The notes beneath the pieces were generated by a model. That model was given only the letters and a program-made list of their open reading frames with translations. It ran no database searches and was not told the DNA's origin. DNA of 64,000 nucleotides. Source: Candidula unifasciata. Taxonomy: Eukaryota; Mollusca; Gastropoda; Stylommatophora; Geomitridae. The stretch lies in NCBI GenBank assembly GCA_905116865.2, contig CAJHNH020004902.1, positions 362,501-426,500 of the forward strand. The letters run 5' to 3'. Positions 1 through 11,968 of this stretch are shown here, one piece after another; the first letter of the stretch is position 1; each line of letters starts with the position of its first letter. The position numbers were made by a program, and so were the translations under genes.

Positions 1-39
1 TTTACTTGGGAGGGGATCCAAGCACATATAGACTGAATG

Positions 40-340
40 GTTCAGGGTGCAGTCATGATGATCTGTCAGAAAACATGTGGCAAAGTAAAGGACCCTTTTC
101 CTTCAGGCATATTGGGCTAGACCTATATTTTTTAGACCAATGAGGCCTTGATGGGTGATCTGATTAACACCACACCGGCCACCTTTACTTCCCAGGACTT
201 TTCCCCTGGTACCCATTGAAGGCTGGGTAAACCTGTGAGACAAAGTAATTCTTGACAATGTACGGCTTCATCAGGATCTGAACCTCAGACCTTTGGATCT
301 GCAGGCAAGCATCTAGCCACTATACTACAGCAGCTAACAT
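40..340 (-). mobile_element. tRNA-derived SINE (family A)
   Basis: On the minus strand from about 334 there is a tRNA-like head with A box TAGTATAGTGGCTAGATGC and B box GAGGTTCAGATCC. A body with GGTACCAGGGGAAAAGTCC and GGGAAGTAAAGGTGGCC follows. The same body and head recur at 51090-51360, which defines a dispersed family. Confidence 0.65.
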
Positions 341-479
341 AAGGAGAACAAAGAAGAAAAAACGTATTCTATTGGCAGTGCATGTGGACTGATCTAAGTT
401 CCTGAAGAAGAAGAAGAGGATGAAGATATTTTTGTTGATAACAGTTCAAGAAATGCTCACCCTTGCATTATTTTCCAGG

Positions 480-2470
480 CTAACTGGCGTCCTGTGCCAT
501 GAAATCGGCAACTTGGCCAGCAAATTTGTAGAAATTCTCAACAAAATGGCTGTATGTATTTGTTTCAGTTATTGTTTAATGTTTTCATTTCTGTTATCTT
601 CTGTCATTCCAAATATTTGTCAGTTAAGAATGTTAAAATTATTGATGATATAGTATCTCATTAGTTGATTGGTCACTTGTGAATCCCTTCTTTAACCATT
701 GGTTGGTTGATCATTCATCCTCTCATCTTGTACCATTGATTTGTTGGTTATTTGTGAATCCCTCTCATCTTTTACTATTAATTGATTGGTTGTCAGTCCC
801 CTTATGTTTCGTCATTGGTTGGTTGGTTTTTTTTGTCTTTCCCTCATCTTTTAACATTGGTTGGTTTGTTATTTGTCAGTCCCTCATCTTTTACCATTTG
901 TTGGTTGGTTGTCTGTTAATATCCCTTCATCTTTTACTATTGTTTGGTTGGTTATTTGTCCATCCCCCTCATGTTTTACTATTGTCTGGTTGGTAATTCG
1001 TCAATCCCATAATCTTTTACCATAGGTTGGTAGGCGAGTTGTGAATCCCCTCTTATTTTACCATCGGTTAGTTGTTTATTCACCCCCCCCCCCCTATTCC
1101 CATCCCTCATCTTGTACCATTGATTGATTGTTTGTGAATCCCCCCTTATTTCACCATTGGTTTGTTGTTTGTGCAGTCCCCCATCTTGTACCATTGATTG
1201 GTTGTTTGTGAATGCCTTCATTGTCTGAATCACCATTGATTGGTTGGTTGTGAATGCCTTCATTGTCTGAACCACCACTGATTGGTTGGTTGTGAATGCC
1301 TTCATTGTCTGAATCACCATTGATTGGTTGGTTGTGAATGCCTTCATTGTCTGAACCACCACTGATTGGTTGGTTGTGAATGCCTTCATTGTCTGAATCA
1401 CCATTGATTGGTTGGTTGTGAATCCCTTCATCCTCTGAACCACTGGTAACAGTGTGACAGTACAAATAGGTCATCATGATCTGTATAGACTATGGGGGGG
1501 GGGGGGGGGCCTAAGTGGTCTCGAGGTGTGGCGTCCGCCTTGAGAGTTGGAGGTCCCGGTTTCAGGCCCCTGTGAAGGCTGGGATTTTTTCACTTGGACT
1601 TTAGTAATTTCCCCTGGTCTCTGGGTAGTAAGATTGGACGCCCGTGAGTATTGTTGCACACATTAAAAAAAAAATTCCTCAACAGTTGGAAATCTGGAGT
1701 TACAATTCTACTCAAAGTATTTCAGGATCCTCGCCGGTGCTGCAGAGTTCATGCACTGTGCTGAGATTAGTCAGGCTTGAGTTGGAAGTAGAACGGAGCA
1801 CTTATGGGTTACTACCCTTGTGACGTGATGTTGATCTGTTGTTCAAACAAGTTATCAACTCAAACTGGCTTAGTAGGGAGTCACCAATGGAAAGACATTC
1901 AGTGGAAAGACAAGACAGGTATACAGTCAGACTGCTGTTACCATCAAAATCAAAACACTCCACTAGCTGCTGAAGATTGGGATGACATATCTATGGGATA
2001 GTCATGTGTGCTGTGTTATCAGTTCTTAACTAAACTATGTTTGTCTGATAGGGAAAAAGATCTGTAGTCAAACACACATACATACATACATGCACACAGG
2101 GACACACATAGAGATACACACACATACATACATGCACACAGGGACACACATAGAGATACACACACATACATACATGCACACAGGGACACACATAGAGATA
2201 CACATACAGAAGCAGACACAGATATAGAAACACACAAATAATAACTGCACAGGCACGCACAGATATACTACATAAATAGACAAACATATGTACACACACA
2301 AACATAACTAGTCACACACACACGCACGTACATCTATCCTTTCTTACATAGAGGACAGACTCAGAATTTGTGTGCACGTGTAGGCTCTATAAAAATGTAG
2401 TTTCCAGTCGATTATATGTTTTCTAATACTAATATACAATTTGCAGGGTCAAGCTGAACGCACAGATGAG
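480..2470 (+). CDS. Unidentified plus-strand gene, third- and second-last exons (about 477-549 and 2447-2470)
   Basis: The first segment follows a cattattttccag acceptor and reads LTGVLCHEIGNLASKFVEIL then NKMA, with a GCT|gtatgt donor at about 549. The second (2447-2470) lies between tttgcag and gtaaca and reads GQAERTDE, in phase 0. The helices are amphipathic and could be part of a helical-repeat C-terminus. I do not recognise the family. The rest of the gene lies left of the window. Confidence 0.5.
660..1437. repeat. Degenerate tandem repeat ending in an ordered 42/84 bp array
   Basis: From 660 to about 1190, loosely repeated segments contain attggttggttrtttgtgaa and ccctcatcttttaccatt. 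From 1191 to 1437 the period is exactly 42 bp, with alternating ATCACCATT and ACCACCACT variants, that is an 84 bp higher-order unit. The open frames here (154 and 108 aa, minus) are products of the repeat. Confidence 0.85.
1495..1860 (+). mobile_element. tRNA-derived SINE (family B), copy 1
   Basis: The head has A box TGGTCTCGAGGTGTGGCG and a B-box-like GGTCCCGGTTTCAGGCCCC. The body contains ccctggtctctgggtagtaa and a 3' part with ggatcctcgccggtgctgc. The same order, inverted, is found at 19324-19698. It starts in a poly-G run. Confidence 0.65.
2075..2260. repeat. 42 bp CA-rich minisatellite
   Basis: About 3.5 copies of a unit with tgcacacagggacacacata and gagatacacacacatacata; starts of the unit at 2091, 2133 and 2175. 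Confidence 0.85.
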
Positions 2471-2964
2471 GTAACACCACTGGTAACAAATGTTTACCTG
2501 GAGGTAACAAATGTTTTCTTTTACCCTTACTGTTTGAGTTTATTTTTGAGAGCACTGATAAATATACTGTTCAAAATTAGAAATGTTGAGTGGAGTTGAG
2601 TCAAGAATTTGCATCACAGCACTCTGGGCAATCCCATGTGTGCTCCGTCCTCATCTTCAGCAGCCAGAGTTCCAATACTGATGGTACTAGTCAGAATCTG
2701 GTTATATTACTGTCTTGCCTTTTCTCTGAGTGTAGTGAAATACATAGTTATCCAATTGCGCATGTTTATTAGTTGATGAGAAAGCTTGTATGCCTACAAA
2801 CTATCAGTGACCCAGTATGAGAAGTGAGGTGGAGTTAGTAATGGCAACTTTCTGATAGCTTGAGATCAACTGTCTGACTTGTAACGGACTTGCAGAGAAT
2901 GCTTCATAAAATTGAAAATAGCGTCCTGTCCATCACTTGATAAGACTCACATCAGAAGCATATC

Positions 2965-3430
2965 ATGGATTTTCTTTCTAGGACTTCAGTTGTTCGAGGT
3001 AATGAGCAAGGTGATAGGTTAGCTGCTGTCAATCCTCTGGGCCATGAGCTACTTTATGATAAAGTGGATGTTGTGAAGGCTCTCTGGGATCAAATAGACA
3101 GTGCAGTAGAACAGACAGAGAATCCACACACAACAGGGATCAAGTAGGGGTTCTGGAAGATATTCAACACTAAGGGAGAAACATAGGCAGACTTTTAATC
3201 AAGTTGCAACTGGTGCTATTAGCAGAAGGAGCCAAAAAAGAAGCGCATGGGCATTCACAGCACGCTCAACGGGCAGAACAGTTAAAGAAGCCAACGGCGC
3301 CTTCTCCATGACAACCAGCAGCATGATGATGGAGGTTGCTGAAGATGGGGACTGAGTGATCATAGGAATGTTCTTTGTACTATGATGTCAGTTCTTAACT
3401 CGACTCAGCTTAACTCAAATCAGCTTAAAA
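2965..3430 (+). pseudogene. Retroelement RNase H relic
   Basis: Reads VRGNEQGDRLAAVNPLGHEL, matching the xGNEQADRLA block that holds the last catalytic Asp of retroelement RNase H. Downstream is a separate segment GRTVKEANGAFSMTTSSMMM, resembling the upstream Glu block, so the order looks rearranged. It ends in the dispersed 3' sequence (tgatgtcagttcttaactcg). Confidence 0.5.
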
Positions 3431-3546
3431 AAGTTAAAACAAAAATGTGATTCCCCTGTAGCAAAAAATGGGACAGAAGAGTTATACAAATTCTTTGGAC
3501 ACAAAGAGTATAACAGATCTATACAATGAGAGCTCAATATTAAAAA

Positions 3547-3578
3547 TCTGAGACCCCCCCCCCCCCCCCCCCCCCCCC
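3547..3578. repeat. Poly-C tract (about 28)
   Basis: A long uninterrupted C run followed by TTT and an A run. Similar G or C runs occur at about 1494, 3968, 10323, 13548, 17163, 21507, 32888, 39253 and 60866. Confidence 0.9.
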
Positions 3579-4137
3579 TTTCAAAAAAAAAAATTTAAGT
3601 AGTTAAACAACAAAAATTTTGAAAAGTGGGGAAGAGGAATGTCACAGTATAAATGGATTCAGTATATGAGAGATTTAATCGTGAATGAATGAATGAATGA
3701 GGAATTGACCTCTCTACAATCGGGACATTGCCAACCACGTGCTCTGTCCCTTAATTCAGTAACCAACAAAGAGTACAATTCCTCAACCACCCCCTCCCCA
3801 AACCGAATCCTAACAAATACGTCATAAAAGATGACTAATTAGGAATTTGTTGAAACCAGATATGCTGGACTGAGAGGTGAAGATATTGCATCCTAGTTGT
3901 AAACCACACAACATTGCACCTGCCTTTTTAAGAGGGAACACCTCCTCCCCCTTGACCCCCGCCCCACCCCCCCCCACCCCCCCCCCCCCAAGTGAGCCAT
4001 AAACCAACATACTCATGGTAACATATCACATGATAATACCCAATACAACATCCATCAGTACACACAAAACAAGGCTACAAAATCTGTACATGTAATAAAA
4101 CAGAATTAGCTACAGCCTCCTTCTTGATTTCCCACAG

Positions 4138-4239
4138 GCCACCAACAGCAGCACCTACATCCAGGATGCTTTCCAGCTTCTCCTGCCAGTTCTGCAGCAG
4201 GCAGCCCTGGAGCACTCCATCCTACTGAGGCAGTCGTGA
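4138..4239 (+). CDS. Unidentified plus-strand gene, terminal exon
   Basis: 102 bases after the strong acceptor gatttcccacag. Reads ATNSSTYIQDAFQLLLPVLQ, then QAALEHSILLRQS and TGA, in phase with 2447-2470. Codon use is GC-rich relative to the flanks, as in the KIF3A exons. The helical, leucine-rich end suggests an alpha-helical repeat protein. Family unknown; an RNA match or protein search of the joined C-terminus would settle it. Confidence 0.6.
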   Translation, partial: ATNSSTYIQDAFQLLLPVLQQAALEHSILLRQS

Positions 4240-4739
4240 TTAGCCTGATGGGCTGCCTGACTCCGCTTGTACATAATACCCGACATTTATTGTTTGTTTG
4301 CTGAGGTTGTCTTAGCCTCTGCTGGGGTTATCTTGCTTAGTGTACATCATGTCTTCTCTTGTGTTATGACGTACAGAAAATGTAGATATTCTTCACATTT
4401 TTCTGTTGTGACACCTGAAAACTGTAGATAATCTACGCAAATGTTCTAATCTGTTGGGGGATTTTATGACAGTGTGATAATCTACATACATGTGTACTGT
4501 CTACTATTGGACACTTGAAAACTAAATAATCTACACACTCATCTACTCTTAAAGCCTTTAATGTAGACCCACATGCATGCACACATGTGAACATATACAT
4601 AGTCTACATTCTACAGCAGTGGCAAACTACTGAACTTAAAATTTGCCTAAAAAAGTGCAACAGCTAACAAATGCTGGGGTTGGTTCTGCAACATCCTGTA
4701 GAAGATACACAACTATTTTTTTTAATGCTTGAAAAACAT

Positions 4740-5240
4740 ACATAATTTACACACATACAACTTTCCTAATCTACACACACATTATCTTCTTCTGGGATGT
4801 GTCAAACGTAGATAATCTACACACACATTATCTTCTTCTGGGATGTGTCAAACATGAACCTAATTTACACACACATTATTTTCTGTTGCGACATGTCTAA
4901 CATGAACTTAATTTACACATGCATTACTTTCTGTTGGGACATATCAAACAATAACCTAATTTACACGTTCATTATCTTCTGTTGGGACATTCAAGCATGT
5001 AGCTAATCTACACACACATTACTTGAGAATGTAAAACATGTATATGACCTACACACTCATTACCTTCTGCTAGGACATGTAAAATATGTAAATAATCTAC
5101 ACACTCATTACCATTGGGATACTAAAACATGCAGATAATGTACGCACACAAACACTATCTCCTGTTGAGACTTGACAGTTAAATAATTTACACCCAGACA
5201 TTACTTTCTGTTCTCACATTCACAGACTGTAGATAATCTG
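4740..5240. repeat. Degenerate tandem repeat of about 60-70 bp
   Basis: Diverged units share taatctacacacacattatc and ttctgttgggacatgt. It lies downstream of the stop of the left gene and may be in its 3'UTR. Confidence 0.7.
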
Positions 5241-5959
5241 GACATATATCTTCCGGTCAGAATTTAGGATGTATGATGTCCGTGTGCATTTTTATTTACA
5301 CCTTTTTTTTTTTTACACACCTTTAGAATTTGTCCACCCCAATAAAATATTATTTTCTGTTAGTACTGTGTAATAATTATGTAGATAATCTTAGTACCGT
5401 GTAATAACTATGTAGATAATCTATTTTCATATCATTTTGGGATTCGGGTACCATATAATAATGTGAAGGAACTTCTTCCCTACTGTGAGAATTAATGGAT
5501 ATGTTTCGCTAACCCAATTTTTGTTGGCATTCTGTTGGCAAATGGAAAGTCACTTTTTACTTCCAGAGATATTTTCTTGTACCAATTTTAGGCTGGGTCG
5601 AATCCAGTCAGTTTTTAAAAAAAAAATGTGTTCTTGAAGAGGATTGGAACACAAGACCACTGAACCAATAGCAACTGCTCTACCACAGTATCTGTATATA
5701 TTATTTTAAAAAAAACCTCATTTGAATTTGTTCGGATTCGAAGCCAAGAATTGTGGGCCTACAAATGAGCATCAAGTCACTATGCTAATGCAGCTGTGAC
5801 TGTCGGAGAAGGTATTTTAGTTATTCTTCTGTGTAACCCTTGGATTTTCTATAATACCCAATATTTACATCTTCTGCAAAACAGTGTCTCTGTCTCTCCA
5901 AACACATCGAGCATTCTTCTGTAAACTAAATCTTTGCTGCACAAGCACATTTTAGCAAG

Positions 5960-6310
5960 CTAAAATAATTTCTCTTTCCTCACATCAACTTTGTCAATGC
6001 CTGACTCTTAACTCCTGCAGCTTCAAGAAGGGTGTGTTTCTGGCTTTTATGGGGTTTCATTGATGTGATGTCTTTGGACAGTGCCCTGCAAACTTTGGTA
6101 CTGGCTGCTTCTACACAGTGTGTAGACATGGTTGTATGATTGTATTTACCCCTTGCAATTTTGTAGATATTATTTTGGGGCCGACAAAATATGGTCAGAA
6201 GGAAGGAAATCTGTTGATTGTTGGCTTGTTTCATTCAAGAAGTGGAGGGCTTGCAGCTTGCCCGTCTTCTCCGTGGTCTGATCTTTTGGATATTTATCAA
6301 AAGTGACCAC
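5960..6310. repeat. Dispersed repeat, copy 1
   Basis: Contains gtgatgtctttggacagtgc followed by a segment around actggctgcttc and tgtatgattgtattta. A diverged copy lies at 17370-17700 in the same orientation. No coding support. Confidence 0.5.
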
Positions 6311-6736
6311 AAGTCAAAATTTGTGATGCTGTTTCTTCTCTTCATTTAGTTCTTAGGGTAGAGTTTTATTGAATTATAAAAAATGATTTTGTTGTTTTTA
6401 ACTTGATCAATCAGTCAGATTATCCTTTACAGAAAGTCCACCTCTGTGCTCTCATAGCCGGTGCATCTGCAGTGTCCTGCATCCACCTTTGCTGAGGTCA
6501 GCCTCTGCTTGGTTTTCTGGAAACTGCATCTTCCATCACCGTGAGGGGGGAGGGTTTGAGTACACTTTCTGTCAGTAGCAGTTAAATAGAAGAGATTAAT
6601 AGGCCATTTGTGTTGTGATACTGATGGTATATGCTTAACTGTCTCTATGCATATTCCATTACCGTGTATGTAGGCGGGTGTTTCCAGGTGCCTTTTATGT
6701 ATTTATTGTAAACATCAGTTACTTATTTGTATGTAT

Positions 6737-6764
6737 AATAAATGTATAACTCATGCTGAATAAA
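6737..6764 (+). terminator. Candidate poly(A) signals of the left gene
   Basis: AATAAA at 6737-6742 and again at 6759-6764, about 2.5 kb after the TGA at 4237-4239. If used, the 3'UTR would contain the degenerate repeat at 4.74-5.24 kb. Earlier AATAAA copies, for example near 5340, are alternatives. Confidence 0.35.
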
Positions 6765-6799
6765 CTTTTGGTTTTGTAATGTTATTATTTTTCTTGAGG

Positions 6800-7330
6800 T
6801 TTATCACAGTGATAACAAATGAATGTGGCCGTCTCTCTGGCAAACCTCTACATCCCAAGGTAGAAGTGAATCAACTAATTAAAGTAACATATGAATAATA
6901 GGTTTATCTTCAGATGATAGTTTGGAGCGGATTTTTACAATCCTGGTTTTCTTAATGTCTAGTATGAGCAGGCATTATTGATAAAGACTGTCCAATCGTC
7001 TTTTAAAGCCTGGTTTGGAATCAAGCATTCATTTCATGAATTTCCAGTCCTCTGTCATGTGATATTTTGATAAAACTATTGTTCTCAAAAACTCTATGTC
7101 CAATTTCAGTTCACTTAACAGGACCTTGAACCAACTGTGGCAGAGTTATTGATCCACATTAGAGATGAAGAACACACCCAGTGGAATTCAGTGATTACTA
7201 GTGGAAAGATAGTTTATGAGAGCCCGTAGTTCTTTAGCAGTGTGGACAGAGGATGGTAGATACACTGAAGCATTTACCATCACTGAGTTGTCTAGCTCGT
7301 GCACCTGCCAGTTACCACTTGTATCTACCA
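6800..7330. other. Intergenic stretch, no gene seen
   Basis: AT-rich sequence after the putative poly(A) signals. No repeat or coding signal recognised. Confidence 0.5.
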
Positions 7331-7380
7331 CTTTTTCAGTGTAGGAAGGGGGTTCTTTGAGATGGAGGATTTTCAGACTG

Positions 7381-7815
7381 CATGGCTAGTGCTGCAACCT
7401 TGGACCGCATGGCTAGTGCTGCAACCTTGGACCGCATGGCTTGTGCTGCAACCTTAGACTGCATGGCTAGTGCTGCAACCTTGGACCGCATGGCTTGTGC
7501 TGCAACCTTGGACCGCATGGCTTGTGCTGCAACCTTGGACTGCATGGCTAGTGCTGCAACCTTGGACCGCATGGCTTGTGCTGCAACCTTAGACTGCATG
7601 GCTAGTGCTGCAAATTTGGACTGCATGGCTAGTGCTACAACCTTGGACTGCATGGCTAGTGCTGCAAATTTGGACTGCATGGCTAGTGCTGCAACCTTGT
7701 ACCGAATGGCTAGTGCTGCAACCTTGTACCGCATGGCTAGTGCTGCAACCTTGGACCGCATGGCTAGTGCTGCAACCTTGGACTACATGGCTAGTGCTGC
7801 AACCTTGGACTGCAG
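7381..7815. repeat. 27 bp minisatellite, about 16 copies
   Basis: The unit is catggctagtgctgcaacct plus tggaccg. Because 27 is a multiple of three, both strands stay open (156 aa plus, MASAATLDR repeats; 141 aa minus). No splice or start evidence supports a gene. Confidence 0.92.
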
Positions 7816-7859
7816 GTTAGAATTTTTGCACACAACAGAAAAGTATCCATGACTCTACA

Positions 7860-7925
7860 CAGAAATTGAACCTGGGTCTCCAGCATGAAAGCCCAGTCTT
7901 CTCAACCATTTGGCCAGGCGCTCCT
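7860..7925 (-). mobile_element. tRNA-like SINE head
   Basis: The minus strand has TGGCCAAATGGTTGAGAAG (A box) and CCAGGTTCAATTTC (B box), Ser/Leu-tRNA-like. The stem ends do not pair into an intact tRNA, so it is called as a SINE head. Confidence 0.4.
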
Positions 7926-8289
7926 CATTTGTACATCATATGGGCCAGATTTGAGCTTAAGCTTTTGTTTGTCTTTGATGATGCTGAGGGACTTAGCAAA
8001 GTTTATGGAAAGATATAAAACCGAATAAAAAGTATATCAGCGAGCTTCACAATATAACAAACACATACGAAATGTGAACAGTGCGACTATAGAGCCTTCG
8101 TCAGCACATGCATAAATCAAACAAAACCACACGAATACACAAAATACTCACTTATCTAGATGCAGCCATGTGGATGTCTTAGTTCAATGAAAAGAACAAA
8201 CTGAATCGGAGAATAAATACCTGTGGAATGCCAAGGGCCGTAACTCGAGAATTTTAGATGAAACTGATAGTTCGGTCCTTTGGGTGTTG

Positions 8290-8600
8290 AAGTTTCCAAA
8301 AGTAAATAAAGCGCTTTTCAAGAGACTTGTGGACTCTTGTAGCTGGAGTGGCTAGATTTAATGGCTGTCACCTCCATATCATGGACACCGTTCTGCACAT
8401 CCAAAAAATGTCTCAACCTGTCAGCCAGTCATAGACTTGTTTCAGCGATGTATTTCATGGCACATCTCTTACAGTTGATGGCGTAAATGACATTACAGTA
8501 ATGCAATAGAAGGCTTCACGTATGTCGAAGGTGGCATTCAGGAATTCCAGACTGGTCCCCTGGACAGGCTCTGCATACATACAGGTCTGTGGCAAGAGGC
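8290..8600 (-). pseudogene. Penelope-like retroelement GIY-YIG endonuclease relic
   Basis: The minus strand around 8515-8410 reads CNVIYAINCKRCAMKYIAET, then SL, a stop, and LADRLRHFLD. This is the GIY-YIG core (here VIY...YIA) with the CxxC pair and the following helix, as in Penelope-like elements. Upstream, in another frame, SGIPECHLRHT also fits. A stop and frameshifts show decay. No reverse transcriptase domain was seen nearby. Confidence 0.6.
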
Positions 8601-9334
8601 CATGCAGAGTTTACAGTTTCCTTGTAGGATGGGGAAGTCAAATTAGTGAGTCACAATTGGTTGTTTAAAAAAAAAAAAAGTAAAGATTATAACTTGAAAA
8701 TTGTTTACTTTTACACATTAACTGTCCCTTTATATTTAGAGCGTCCTGGAGAATTTTGTTGTTGTTGTAACCAGCTATGCGCTGCTTTGCAGGATAAACA
8801 TTTGTCAGCTTAAACAGGAAGCATTTACTTATGAATGTCCTTTGCAGGCAGTCCTTTTGCAATAAAAAAGAAAATGCACAACAGCAAGTTGTTCTTTGAG
8901 GGTACACTGTGGATACAGTCACCATTTTGTTTCTGTGTTGCGAGTGCGCATGCAACACCTAGAGCCACCTAATGAACGGAGATAAAGTTCCATATTGCTG
9001 TCACCTAATGACACTTTTAGAAACCACCAACTACATTCTCTTCCCATCCCATAAACATTTGTCACTTATTTACTGACGTCCTGTCGTAAATGCACACAGT
9101 GTTTCATGATATAATGTCAACAGACAAAACTGGCTGTCACCTAAAAATAACAATAAATGATAAACAAATTGAAAATGGAACAAACTGAATATCTGGACTC
9201 TATAATAAAAAACAATGGAGGCTAACATAAATCAACAGGAGGATGGCAATGGCAATGCAAAGATTAAACAGCATTAAAAGTCTATGGTTAGGCACCAGCA
9301 AGGAAATCAAAATTAGGATTTTGAGAGTATGCCA

Positions 9335-9660
9335 CTTCCCTGTAGCAACACACGGATGTGAGTCTGGGACTATCTCCCAGTCCTTAAGAAAAAAATAGGG
9401 GCTTTTGAGCTAAAAGGTTATAGAAATATTCTCAGAATACCATAGACAAAGAAGATAAAAAAAACTGACATTTTATCAGATCTGAATGTCAAGGCTAATA
9501 AACAATACCTTCTCTCTGAAGCTGACATTTTTCAGGAGATAAGTATACCAACTTCTCATGGGAACAGTAGAGATGCCTTGGAGTTGCTGCTGCATCAGAA
9601 CGCTAAGCACTTATGTGAATGCCCAATGTGCTGTGACATCAATTGTGATAACATAACAAA
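9335..9660 (+). pseudogene. LINE RT C-terminal relic (family F)
   Basis: A frame reads AFELKGYRNILRIP, then TKKIKKTDILSDLNVKANKQ. This is the region after the RT core of RTE/Jockey-type elements. A closely similar nucleotide stretch is at 18890-19323. Frames are broken. Confidence 0.55.
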
Positions 9661-10320
9661 TATATAAAATGCAGGCTGTGGTTCTATTTTGGATTCTGAT
9701 CTTCAGTTTTAGAGTGCACAAAAAGGTTGCAGTGAATTTAGTCCTCTTATTTTAATATGCCGCTAAATATTCCCAAAGCCAAGAATGGCTTTTACATATG
9801 TAGTGCCTCATAAACCATTTATATTATTTAATACTAATTCGTTAAAAAACGTGGCTGACAAGTTTTCTCCCTGCTTAAAATGAACATTTGTAATTTCATT
9901 GTGTGTTTGCTAAATGTGATTTTTTCTTTATAAAATAATTATATACTTATATGGGTTTTAGTTATTATCCAAGGAGTTTTTTGCTTGCAATCTCTGTAAT
10001 CTACACATACTATGTGCTTCTGTGTTTAATTTTGGACAAAGATGATACGGTTATGTTGTGTGTATCAACCAAACTTTAAAAGGTTGCTCTATTTCTGTTG
10101 GACACATATTCTACAGTTGTATTCTTGTAATGACATGCATCATTGACATCTATTCTGTTTTGTTCTTTGTGTAGAGTTTATATTGTGTGGTTACATCATT
10201 TGATTTGTACAGTGACATTTGATGGTCTTGTATGTATGCACACTGTTTTATTGTTGGCAGAATACTGATCTTTAATAGGTGACTATTAGATAGGCTTTTC
10301 CTGGGTATCTTAGATTACCC
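9660..10320. other. Intergenic stretch, no gene seen
   Basis: AT-rich with no repeat structure or frame of note; ends at the poly-C tract. Confidence 0.5.
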
Positions 10321-10322
10321 CA

Positions 10323-10346
10323 ACCCCCCCCCCCCCCCCCCCCCCC
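10323..10346. repeat. Poly-C tract (about 24)
   Basis: C run between ccaa and TTTT in intergenic DNA. Confidence 0.9.
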
Positions 10347-10685
10347 TTTTCATTTCAAATACCAGGCGTTGAAAAAAAAATGATGTAGGGCCACCCAAAA
10401 AAAATGCATCCAAGATGTCTACATAGAATCGAAATCTTAAAAGAAAACCAAATAATAATTTTATTAACAATCAATATGTTTTTTTTTGGTAACACATCTG
10501 GTCACCTTCAGAAGATTTGTCCAGCCAGAAGAAGATTTGAAGAAGCTTATCAGCATTTTCCTAATGTGACTGCAAGGGTGAACACACAGCTAACATGCTG
10601 ATAACTGATGATCTCGTTATGGAGATTGCATCAAATACTTTCAAGGGGAAAACATGCATGTTGTCACCAAGTTACCATACAGGAA

Positions 10686-11968
10686 GTGAGTGTGACACTC
10701 CCAGGGAATGACACACTAACTTAATTCAGAAACGAGATGAATGGAAAGTGTGACACTCCCAGGGAATGACACACTAACTTAATTCAGAAACGAGATGAAT
10801 GGAAAGTGTGACACTCCCAGGGAATGACACACTAACTTAATTCAGAAACGAGACGAATGGAAAGTGTGACACTCCCAGGGAATGACACACTAACTTAATT
10901 CAGAAACGAGACGAATGGAAAGTGTGACACTCCCAGGGAATGACACACTAACTTAATTCAGAAACGAGATGAATGGAAAGTGTGACACTCCCAGGGAATG
11001 ACACACTAACTTAATTCAGAAAGGAGACGAATGGAAAGTGTGACACTCCCAGGGAATGACACACTAACTTAATTCAGAAAGGAGACGAATGGAAAGTGTG
11101 ACACTCCCAGGGAATGACACACTAACTTAATTCAGAAAGGAGACGAATGGAAAGTGTGACACTCCCAGGGAATGACACACTAACTTAATTCAGAAACGAG
11201 ACGAATGGAAAGTGTGACACTCCCAGGGAATGACACACTAACTTAATTCAGAAAGGAGATGAATGGAAAGTGTGACACTCCCAGGGAATGACACACTAAC
11301 TTAATTCAGAAAGGAGACGAATGGAAAGTGTGACACTCCCAGGGAATGACACACTAACTTAATTCAGAAACAAGACGAATGGAAAGTGTGACACTCCCAG
11401 GGAATGACACACTAACTTAATTCAGAAACGAGACGAATGGAAAGTGTGACACTCCCAGGGAATGACACACTAACTTAATTCAGAAAGGAGACGAATGGAA
11501 AGTGTGACACTCCCAGGGAATGACACACTAACTTAATTCAGAAACAAGACGAATGGAAAGTGTGACACTCCCAGGGAATGACACACTAACTTAATTCAGA
11601 AACAAGACGAATGGAAAGTGTGACACTCCCAGGGAATGACACACTAACTTAATTCAGAAAGGAGATGAATGGAAAGTGTGACACTCCCAGGGAATGACAC
11701 ACTAACTTAATTCAGAAACAAGACGAATGGAAAGTGTGACACTCCCAGGGAATGACACACTAACTTAATTCAGAAACAAGACGAATGGAAAGTGTGACAC
11801 TCCCAGGGAATGACACACTAACTTAATTCAGAAAGGAGACGAATGGAAAGTGTGACACTCCCAGGGAATGACACACTAACTTAATTCAGAAAGGAGACGA
11901 ATGGAAAGTGTGACACTCCCAGGGAATGACACACTAACTTAATTCAGAAACGAGACGAATGGAAAGAT
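10686..11968. repeat. 58 bp minisatellite, about 22 copies
   Basis: Unit starting agtgtgacactcccagggaa, spaced exactly 58 bp. Variation is confined mostly to one spot (aaacgagay, aaaggagay or aaacaagac), so the array is young or strongly homogenised. Confidence 0.95.

Noticed and set aside
7336..7852. Repeat proteins of 156 and 141 residues with MASAATLDR-like units
   Set aside because: The 27 bp unit leaves both strands open by arithmetic; composition is identical on both strands and no gene context exists.
10686..11968. CRISPR-like array
   Set aside because: Units are contiguous direct repeats without unique spacers, in a eukaryotic intergenic region; there are no cas genes. The same holds for the other arrays.
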